DNA of 50,830 nucleotides from Rhodobacterales bacterium. Lineage in GTDB: Bacteria > Pseudomonadota > Alphaproteobacteria > Rhodobacterales > Rhodobacteraceae. How positions within the stretch are numbered: the first letter of the stretch is position 1; every line of letters starts with the position of its first letter. The notes under the pieces are model-generated. The model searched no databases. It saw only the letters and a list, made by a program, of their open reading frames with translations, and had not been told where the DNA came from. The stretch spans positions 1-50,830 of the forward strand of contig JAACUH010000072.1 of the NCBI GenBank assembly GCA_009993005.1, in the 5' to 3' direction. Positions 30,371-36,803 of the stretch are shown here, in pieces. The position numbers and the translations under genes were made by a program.

Positions 30371-30513
30371 GCAATCGCCACTGCCAATCACGACGGGCAA
30401 TCACGACGGGCAATCGCGACGGGCAATCGCGACGGGCAATCGCCACTGGCAATCGCGACGGGCAATCACGACGGGCAATCGCCACTGGCAATTGAGACTG
30501 GCAATTGAGACTG
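30371..30513 (+). repeat. Tandem array, 11 copies of a 13-bp unit
   Basis: Units of 13 bp run without spacers from 30371 to 30513, with consensus GCAATCGCGACGG. Variants are GCAATCACGACGG, GCAATCGCCACTG and, at the right end, two copies of GCAATTGAGACTG. The array lies in the 291-base gap between the MFS start (30269) and the LacI-type regulator start (30561). Because 13 is not a multiple of 3 it is open in several frames with a repeating peptide, but no start supports translation. Confidence 0.95.
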
Positions 30514-30560
30514 GCGCGGCACGCGACTGGCGGCTATTGCGGCACCATGGCAGGGACCGG

Positions 30561-31562
30561 ATGGCAGTAACGCTGAAGGACGTGGCGCTTCGTGCGGGCG
30601 TGTCGCGCTCGGCGGTGTCGCGCGCCTTTACCCCCGGCGCCTCGGTCGCGCCTGCCACCCGCGCGCGGGTCGAACAGGCGGCGGCCGAGCTTGGCTATGC
30701 GCCCAATGCGCTGGCCTCGAGCCTGACGACAGGGCGCACGAAACTGATCGGCCTGATCGCCAACAATTTCCACAACCCCATGCTGCTCACGGTGTTCGAC
30801 CTTTTCACCCGCGGATTGCAGGACCGAGGCTTGCGCCCGCTGCTCGTCAACCTGAGCGATGCGACCGACACGGAGGCGGCGCTGCGGATGCTGCGGCAAT
30901 ACAGCGTCGATGGGGTGATCGTCGCCTCCTCGACGCTGCCGCCCGATTTCGCGCTGTCCTGCCGCGCGGCGGGGCTGCCGGTCGTGCATGCCTTTGGCCG
31001 GAGCACGGTTCAGCCGCAGGTGCATGTCGTGGGCATCGACAACATCGCCTGCGGCGCCATGGCGGCCCGGACCCTCGCGGCACGGGGCTACAGCCGGCTG
31101 GGGTTTCTGGGTGGACCGGCCGAGGCGACCTCGACCCAGGACCGCGCCGCGGGGTTCCTCGCGGCGCTGCAGGGCCGGCCCGGGGTCAGCGTCAGCACCA
31201 GCTATGCCGCCGCCTACACCTTTGACGCGGGGCGCGCGCAGATGCAGCGCCTGATCGCCCAGGGCCCGGCCGAGGCCTATTTCTGCGGTGACGACCTGCT
31301 GGCCATCGGCGCGCTTGGCGCGATCCGCGAGGCCGGTCTCTGCGTGCCCGGCGATATCGGGCTGATCGGGCTCAACGACATGGAGATGGCGCGCTGGCAG
31401 AGCGTGGCGCTCAGCACCATCCACCAGCCGGTCGCGCAGATCATCGCCGCCGCGATCGACCTCGTCGTGGCCACGATCGATCGTCCCGACATGGCGCCGC
31501 AGGTGCGGCTCTTTGCCTGCCACGTCATCGACCGGGCCACGCTGCGCGCGGCCCCGGCCTAG
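30561..31562 (+). CDS. LacI/GalR-family transcriptional regulator
   Basis: A 333-residue repressor-type protein. The N-terminal helix-turn-helix and hinge (MAVTLKDVALRAGVSRSAVS onward, about residues 4-55) precede a periplasmic-binding-protein-like effector domain (about 60-330, with NNFHNPML and the family-typical FCGDDLLAIGAL near 245). The ATG at 30561 follows CAGGGA at about 5 bases. The gene opens the inositol-like module. A 16-bp palindrome of LacI type at 33668-33683 is its probable operator, with the effector expected to be the pathway's substrate or an intermediate. Its TAG stop shares CTAG with the convergent dehydrogenase gene. Confidence 0.92.
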   Translation: MAVTLKDVALRAGVSRSAVSRAFTPGASVAPATRARVEQAAAELGYAPNALASSLTTGRTKLIGLIANNFHNPMLLTVFDLFTRGLQDRGLRPLLVNLSDATDTEAALRMLRQYSVDGVIVASSTLPPDFALSCRAAGLPVVHAFGRSTVQPQVHVVGIDNIACGAMAARTLAARGYSRLGFLGGPAEATSTQDRAAGFLAALQGRPGVSVSTSYAAAYTFDAGRAQMQRLIAQGPAEAYFCGDDLLAIGALGAIREAGLCVPGDIGLIGLNDMEMARWQSVALSTIHQPVAQIIAAAIDLVVATIDRPDMAPQVRLFACHVIDRATLRAAPA

Positions 31563-32716
31563 CGCAACATCGGCGGGCGGGCGTCAACCCAGGTGCCGCC
31601 GTCCTTGCCGCTCTGCGCCACCGCATGCACCGCCGCCATCGAGCGAAGGCCGTCCTCGGCCCGGGGGTAGAGGTCGGCGGCGGGGTCGGGCGCGCGGCCG
31701 TCGCGGATCGCGGTGATCGCCTCGGCCAGATCCTTGTAGATATTGGCAAAGGCAAGCGGCATCCCCTCGGCATGGCCGATGGTTACGCGGCTCGCGCGGT
31801 CGGCTTCGGGCGACAGGCCCGCCTCGCCCCGCTCGATCACCTGCAATCGCTGGCCCAGCGGCATCCAGCATAGCTGGTTGGGCTGCTCCTGCGCCCAGCG
31901 CAACCCGCCCTTTTCGCCGAACACCTGGAGCGTCAGCCCGTGCTGACGCCCGATGGCGATGGACGAGGTCCACAGCCGCCCCACCGCGCCCCCGTCAAAG
32001 CGCAGGTTCACCTGCGCGTCATCCTCGAGCACCCGCGACGCGATGCAGGAGACCGTGTCGGCCGCAAGCCGCGCCACCTGCTGGCCAGTCACGAAACTCG
32101 CCATATGCAGCGCATGGATGCCGCAATCGGCGAATTGCGCGGATATCCCCGCCTGCGCGGGGTCATAGCGCCAGCGCACGCGCGGGTTGTCGGCGTCGGC
32201 GGCATCGGCGTGGTGTCCATGGGCAAACTCGGCCACCACCATGCGCACCGCGCCCAGATCGCCGCGCGCCACCATCGCGCGCATGTGCCGCACGAGCGCA
32301 TAGCCGCTATAGCCATAGTTGACCGCGCAGATGCGCCCGGTCTCGCGGGCGAGGCCCACGATCTCTTCGCCCTCCTCGACCGTCATGGTCATCGGCTTTT
32401 CGCACAGCACGTGGAAACCGGCCTTGAGGAAATCGCGGGTGATCTCGAAATGCGTGGCATTGGGCGTGGCGATGGTGACGAGGTCCACCCGGTCAGGCCG
32501 CGCGGCCTCGCCCGCCAGCATCTCGCGCCAGTCGCCATAGGCGCGGTCGGCGGCAAGGCCCAGCCGCTGGCCATAGTCGCGGCCCGCCTCGGGCCGGTGG
32601 TCAAGCGCGCCGGCGACAAAGTCGTACAACCCGTCGAGCCGCGCGCCAAGGCGATGCGCCGGGCCGATCTGGCTGCCTTCACCGCCGCCGATGAGGCCCC
32701 ATTTCAACTGTGCCAT
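31559..32716 (-). CDS. Gfo/Idh/MocA-family sugar or cyclitol dehydrogenase
   Basis: A 385-residue NAD(P)-dependent oxidoreductase. The Rossmann start WGLIGGGEGSQIG, the DLVTIATPNATH strand and the conserved CEKPMT (near residue 108) identify the family, which includes IolG, IolW, IolX and MocA. The family's conserved catalytic Lys is in EKP and a C-terminal sheet domain follows. The ATG at 32716 has AGGGGAG at 7 bases; another ATG lies 6 bases upstream. It is 12 bases downstream of the IolE/MocC-like gene. Oxidation of a cyclitol or keto-cyclitol is the likely role, with exact substrate unknown. Confidence 0.85.
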   Translation of the reverse strand: MAQLKWGLIGGGEGSQIGPAHRLGARLDGLYDFVAGALDHRPEAGRDYGQRLGLAADRAYGDWREMLAGEAARPDRVDLVTIATPNATHFEITRDFLKAGFHVLCEKPMTMTVEEGEEIVGLARETGRICAVNYGYSGYALVRHMRAMVARGDLGAVRMVVAEFAHGHHADAADADNPRVRWRYDPAQAGISAQFADCGIHALHMASFVTGQQVARLAADTVSCIASRVLEDDAQVNLRFDGGAVGRLWTSSIAIGRQHGLTLQVFGEKGGLRWAQEQPNQLCWMPLGQRLQVIERGEAGLSPEADRASRVTIGHAEGMPLAFANIYKDLAEAITAIRDGRAPDPAADLYPRAEDGLRSMAAVHAVAQSGKDGGTWVDARPPMLR

Positions 32717-32728
32717 GGCCATTCTCCC

Positions 32729-33619
32729 CTAGAAACCGATGGAGGCAAGATAATCGCGGTTGCGCCCTGCGTCATCAGCCGGGCGCACGGCGAGCAACGG
32801 GTCGCAGTCCTGCTCGACCGTGCACCAGCCGGCATAGCCCGCGTCGATCAGGATCTGCCGGACGGCGGGAAAATCGACATCCCCCTGCCCCAGATTGCAG
32901 AATATCCCCTGCCCGCAGGCGTCGTAGAATCCGGTGCTGGCCGCAATCGCGCGCGCCTTGACCGCCGGGTCTATGTCCTTGAAATGCATGTAGGACACGC
33001 GGTCGATATGGCGGCGCATGAAGGCCACGGGGTCGAAGCCCGCGTAGGAATGGTGGCCGGTGTCCAAGCAGATCTTCAGGATGCGCGCATCCACCTCATC
33101 GAGCAGCCGCTCGAGCTCGGGCTCGAAATCCATGAAGCCCGCGGCATGGGCGTGGATGCCGACGGTGAGGCCGAACTCCTCTGTCCCCATCCGCGCGACC
33201 TGCGCGATGCGGTCGCGAAAGGCCGCCCATTCGGCGGCGTCCATCTGCACCGCGTCAGCGGCGCGCCCGGCCGTGGGCGCCCGGCGCGACGAGATCGAAT
33301 CGATCAGCACCAGATGCTGCGCCCCATGTGCCACCAGCGCCATGCAGGTGCGCCGCGCGGCATCCAGCAGCTCCTCCCAGGCGGCCGGGTCATGAAACGG
33401 GCGGAACACCACGCCGCCGATCAGCGACAGGCGAAGTTCGGCCAGCGCATCGCCCAGCAGGGCCGGGTCTTCGGGCATATAGCCGATCGGGCCCAGCTCG
33501 ATCCCGTCATATCCCGCCTGCGCGCAATCGGCGAGCACCTGCCGCCAGGGCGGATTGCGCGGGTCGCCCGCAAATTCGACACCCCAGGAACAGGGCGCGT
33601 TGCCGATGCGGATGGTCAT
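32729..33619 (-). CDS. TIM-barrel isomerase/dehydratase, IolE/MocC-like
   Basis: A 296-residue protein of the xylose isomerase-like TIM-barrel superfamily. The N-terminal GNAPCSWGVEF is typical of the inosose dehydratase (IolE) and rhizopine catabolism (MocC) branch. Metal-binding acids and histidines are visible in LTVGIHAHAAG, KICLDTGHHSYAG and VSYMHFKDID. IolE dehydrates 2-keto-myo-inositol; MocC acts on inositol-related rhizopine products. The ATG at 33619 heads a two-gene minus-strand arm with the Gfo/Idh gene, divergent from iolCBJ, across a palindromic operator. Confidence 0.82.
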   Translation of the reverse strand: MTIRIGNAPCSWGVEFAGDPRNPPWRQVLADCAQAGYDGIELGPIGYMPEDPALLGDALAELRLSLIGGVVFRPFHDPAAWEELLDAARRTCMALVAHGAQHLVLIDSISSRRAPTAGRAADAVQMDAAEWAAFRDRIAQVARMGTEEFGLTVGIHAHAAGFMDFEPELERLLDEVDARILKICLDTGHHSYAGFDPVAFMRRHIDRVSYMHFKDIDPAVKARAIAASTGFYDACGQGIFCNLGQGDVDFPAVRQILIDAGYAGWCTVEQDCDPLLAVRPADDAGRNRDYLASIGF

Positions 33620-33667
33620 GCTCGTGCTGTCCTTTGTGCTGGGGGTCGCGCCGCCTGACGAGAGGTG

Positions 33668-33683
33668 TTGCAACCGGTTGCAA
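33668..33683. promoter_or_regulatory. Perfect 16-bp palindrome, probable LacI-family operator
   Basis: TTGCAACCGGTTGCAA is a perfect inverted repeat with a central CG, the usual form of LacI/GalR operators (consensus TGNAANCGNTTNCA). It sits 49 bases before the IolE-like start and 71 bases before the iolC start, where it could control both divergent arms. The LacI-type regulator encoded at 30561 is the natural candidate to bind it. Confidence 0.8.
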
Positions 33684-33753
33684 AACAGCTATCCTGCCCC
33701 GGCAGAGCGCGCAAGCCCCCAGACCCCGCGCGCGCTGGAAAGAGAGAGGGCTG

Positions 33754-34764
33754 ATGACCGAAACCGGCACCCCCACAGGCCGCGCAGCCGCGCTGGACCG
33801 GCTGTCCGGTGGCCGTTTCATCGTGACAGGCCGCGCGGGGATGGATCTTTATGCCGACCCGCCCGGCACAAGGATCGAGGAAGCGGCGGCGTTCACGGCC
33901 GCGCTGGGGGGCTCTTCGGCCAATATCGCCGTCGCATTGGTGCGGCAGGGGTGCCGGGCCGATCTGCTGACCTGCGTGTCCGACGATGCGGTCGGACGGT
34001 TCTGCCTTGCCGCGCTCGACCGCTACGGCGTCGGGCGGGCGCAAGTGCGCGCCGTGGGTGGCGAGGCGCGCAATTCGCTCGCGGTGGTCGAAACGCGGCC
34101 GACCGCGTGCCAGTCGGTCATCTATCGCAACGGCGCGGCCGATTTCGCCATGACGATTGCCGATGTGGAGGCGGTGGACTGGGCCACCCATGACGCGCTC
34201 ATCACCACCGGCACCGTATTTGCCGCAGAGCCGTCGCGCAGCGCGGCCTTCCACGCCCTTGACCTTGCGCGCGCGGCCGGGCTGGCGCTGATCCTTGACA
34301 TCGACTACCGCCCCTATTCCTGGTCCTCGGCGGCAGAGGCGGCGCAGGTCTATGCCCGCGCCGGGGCGCTGTGCGACATCATCGTCGGCAATGATGTGGA
34401 GTTCGGCTTCATGGCGGGCGATCCGGCCCATGGCCTCGCCAAGGCGCGCGATCTGGTGACGCGGGGCGCGCAGGCCGTGGTCTACAAGCAGGGCGAGTTG
34501 GGCGCGATCACGCTCTCGCCGGCGGGCGAGGTCGCGACCGGCATCTACCCCACCGATGCGATCAAGCCTACCGGCGCGGGCGACAGCTTTCTCGGCGCCT
34601 TTGCCGCCGCACTGGCGCAGGGGCGCGCGCTGCATGACGCCGTGCTGCGCGGATCGGCGGCGGCGGCGATGGTCGTGTCCCGCGTCGGCTGCGCCCCTGC
34701 CATGCCGACCGCCGCGGAACTTGACGCCTTTCTCGCCACCCATCCCGGCCCGACCCAGCCCTGA
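33754..34764 (+). CDS. iolC: 5-dehydro-2-deoxygluconokinase, IolC-like (PfkB family)
   Basis: A 336-residue sugar kinase. The PfkB N-terminal Gly motif LGGSSANIAVALVRQG lies at 51-66 and the C-terminal motif GAGDSF at 274-279, with the catalytic base Asp277. Early residues GRAGMDLYADPPGTRIEEA are typical of IolC. It would phosphorylate 2-deoxy-5-keto-D-gluconate, the IolB product, giving the substrate of IolJ. The ATG at 33754 sits behind AGAGAGAGGG. iolB follows by 11 bases. Confidence 0.9.
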   Translation: MTETGTPTGRAAALDRLSGGRFIVTGRAGMDLYADPPGTRIEEAAAFTAALGGSSANIAVALVRQGCRADLLTCVSDDAVGRFCLAALDRYGVGRAQVRAVGGEARNSLAVVETRPTACQSVIYRNGAADFAMTIADVEAVDWATHDALITTGTVFAAEPSRSAAFHALDLARAAGLALILDIDYRPYSWSSAAEAAQVYARAGALCDIIVGNDVEFGFMAGDPAHGLAKARDLVTRGAQAVVYKQGELGAITLSPAGEVATGIYPTDAIKPTGAGDSFLGAFAAALAQGRALHDAVLRGSAAAAMVVSRVGCAPAMPTAAELDAFLATHPGPTQP

Positions 34765-34775
34765 GAGGACGCCCC

Positions 34776-35615
34776 ATGCATATCGCCCCGCATGACAACG
34801 CCAACCGCGCCATCGTCGATGCCGATCACCCGCTGGTGCCGCTCGTGTATTTCAACATCATCCGTCTGCGGGCGGGCGAGGTGTTCGACACCCGCGTGCC
34901 GGGCTACGAGACCTGCATCGTGCCCGCCACCGGCACAGTGACGGTCGAGACCTGCGGCGAGACCTTTGCCGACATCGGCCAGCGCGGCGTGGATGTCTGG
35001 GATGGCGAGCCCGAGGGCGTCTATGTCCCCTCGGGGGTCACCGCGCATATCCATGCCCGCACCGCGACCGAATGCTTTGTCGCTGGCGCGCGCTTTGACA
35101 CGCCGCTCGCGCCCTTTGCGGTGCGCGCGGGCGATCTCGACGTGGTGCAATACGGCAGCGACGACACCAAGACGCATCGCAAGATCAAGCATATCCTCGG
35201 CGCCGCCCACCATGACCGCGTGGGCCGCCTGCTGGTGAGCGAGCTGTTCACCGTAGGCGCGGGCGGCTGGTCGGGCTTTCCCAGCCACAAGCACGACACC
35301 GACCGGCTCCCCGACGAAACCCGGCATGACGAATGCTACAACTTCCGCTTTCGGCCCGACTATGGTTCGGGCCTTCAGATGCTGCAGCGGGTCGATAACG
35401 AACCGGGCGACGCCTGGCACATCATGAACCGCTCCACCGTGCTGATCGACCAGGGCTATCACCCCTGCTGCGTGCTGCCGGGCTATGAGATGTATTATTT
35501 CACCATCCTCGGCGGGCAGAGCCAACGCAGCCTGCGCCAGTATTTCCAGCCGACCCATGCCGCGCAGTTGCAGACCATTCCGGGGATCATGGATATGGTG
35601 GCCAGGTTCAAATGA
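34776..35615 (+). CDS. iolB: 5-deoxy-glucuronate isomerase, IolB-like
   Basis: A 279-residue bicupin. The metal-binding motif FPSHKHD at residues 168-174 with the later histidine in YHPCC and the opening HIAPHDNANRAIV match the IolB family. It isomerises 5-deoxy-D-glucuronate to 2-deoxy-5-keto-D-gluconate in inositol breakdown. The ATG sits behind GAGAGGACGCCCC. The end overlaps the iolJ start as ATGA, giving tight coupling in iolCBJ. Confidence 0.93.
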   Translation: MHIAPHDNANRAIVDADHPLVPLVYFNIIRLRAGEVFDTRVPGYETCIVPATGTVTVETCGETFADIGQRGVDVWDGEPEGVYVPSGVTAHIHARTATECFVAGARFDTPLAPFAVRAGDLDVVQYGSDDTKTHRKIKHILGAAHHDRVGRLLVSELFTVGAGGWSGFPSHKHDTDRLPDETRHDECYNFRFRPDYGSGLQMLQRVDNEPGDAWHIMNRSTVLIDQGYHPCCVLPGYEMYYFTILGGQSQRSLRQYFQPTHAAQLQTIPGIMDMVARFK

Positions 35616-36451
35616 CGCTGGCGACGCTTTCGCAGGTGCTCGCGCCCGCGCTGGCGGGCGGCTATGCGGTTCCGGGGCTCGTCTGCCTGGGCTGGGAGGA
35701 CGCGCGCGCCTATGCGGCCGCCGCGCAGGCAGAACGCGCGCCGGTGATCCTGCAGGCCGGGCCCGGCGCGCGGGCGCATATGCCCTTGGCCCTGTGGGGC
35801 GCGATGCTGCGCGCGCTGGCGGCGGATGTGGATGTGCCGGTGGTTGTGCATCTGGACCATGGCCACACCCTCGACGCGTGCCGCGCCGCAATCGACGCGG
35901 GCTTTACCTCGGTCATGTTCGACGGCTCGCGCCTGCCGCTGGCCGGGAACATCGCGCAGACGGCCGCCGTCGCGGCGCTTGCCCATGCGGCGGCCGTGTC
36001 CTGCGAGGGCGAGATCGGCTTTGTCGGCTATGCGGGCGGCGCGGCGTCAGCCGGGACCGACCCGGCCGAAGCCGAAGCCTTTGCGCGCGACAGCGGGGTC
36101 GATGCGATGGCGGTCTCGGTCGGCAATGTGCATCTCCAGCAAGCGCCGCGCGGCGCGCTCGACCTGCCCCGCATCCGCGCGATCGAGGCCGTGACGCAGG
36201 TGCCGCTGGTGATCCACGGCGGATCGGGCGTGCCGCTGGCGCAGCGTGCGGCGCTGGCCGCCACCACGCGGATCTGCAAGGTCAATATCGGGACCGAGTT
36301 GCGCATCGCCTTTGGCACGGCCCTGCGCGCGGCGCTGGACGCTGACCCCGATGCCTTTGACCGGATCGCGATCCTCGGCCAGACCGAAGCGCCGGTCTGC
36401 ACCGCCACCCGTGCGGTGATCCGCAACCTCGGTGCCGCCGGTCAGGGCTGA
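35612..36451 (+). CDS. iolJ: Class II aldolase, IolJ-like (6-phospho-5-dehydro-2-deoxygluconate aldolase)
   Basis: A 279-residue zinc-dependent class II aldolase. The zinc-binding stretch VVVHLDHGHT (about 77-86), the Glu in CEGEIG (131-136) and HGGSGVP (near 195) are all present. In context it would split the phosphorylated IolC product into dihydroxyacetone phosphate and malonate semialdehyde; a tagatose- or fructose-bisphosphate aldolase role is the alternative. It is the last gene of the + arm, followed by 242 bases of non-coding DNA and the 14-bp array. Confidence 0.85.
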   Translation: MTLATLSQVLAPALAGGYAVPGLVCLGWEDARAYAAAAQAERAPVILQAGPGARAHMPLALWGAMLRALAADVDVPVVVHLDHGHTLDACRAAIDAGFTSVMFDGSRLPLAGNIAQTAAVAALAHAAAVSCEGEIGFVGYAGGAASAGTDPAEAEAFARDSGVDAMAVSVGNVHLQQAPRGALDLPRIRAIEAVTQVPLVIHGGSGVPLAQRAALAATTRICKVNIGTELRIAFGTALRAALDADPDAFDRIAILGQTEAPVCTATRAVIRNLGAAGQG

Positions 36452-36693
36452 GGCCCGCCCGCAGCCCCTGTCCGTGTTCGCGACTGGGGGCGGAGCTTCT
36501 CTGGTCGCGGTGCAAACCGCGAGACCATGCTCGCCGCGCGTCTTACGCAGAGCCAAGGCATCGGCAGAGCGCAAAATGCGGGCAAGAGCGATTTCACACC
36601 GAAACAGGCCAGCCGATGTCCGGGCGTTCAAGGTTCACCCATGTTTGCGGTATGTTGCGTTGCCGTTTCGCCAGATCAAGTTCTGCCCGTCGA
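36452..36693. other. Gap between iolJ and the 14-bp array
   Basis: 242 bases with no convincing gene on either strand. A bulged hairpin around the iolJ stop (CAGGGCTG with CAGCCCCTG, 36443-36470) may act as a weak terminator. Nothing else was recognised. Confidence 0.4.
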
Positions 36694-36803
36694 GCCACGG
36701 TCGTCGGGCCACGGTCGTCGGGCCACGGTCGTCGGGCCACGGTCATCGGGCCACGGTCGTCGGGCCACGGTCGTCGGGCCACGGTCGTCGGGCCACGGTC
36801 GTC
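36694..36803 (+). repeat. Tandem array, 8 copies of a 14-bp unit
   Basis: Consensus GCCACGGTCGTCGG, copies starting at 36694, 36708, 36722, 36736, 36750 (one base change, TCATCGG), 36764, 36778 and 36792 (last two bases different). There are no spacers. It fills the gap between convergent iolJ and the alpha-mannosidase gene, whose TGA stop (36802-36804) begins inside the last copy. Confidence 0.95.

Noticed and set aside
30371-30513. 13-bp array as a CRISPR or as a repeat protein
   Set aside because: Units are contiguous with no spacers and are too short for CRISPR repeats. The repeating peptide appears in more than one frame on both strands, and there is no start signal.
28107-30560. In-frame upstream extension of the LacI-type regulator
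   Set aside because: It is antisense to msrA and the MFS gene and runs through the repeat array; a helix-turn-helix start with a ribosome-binding site exists at 30561.
31559-33619. Calling the two minus-strand genes true IolG and IolE
   Set aside because: Family level is clear, but the MocA/MocC branch is equally likely and IolD is absent, so specific symbols were not given.
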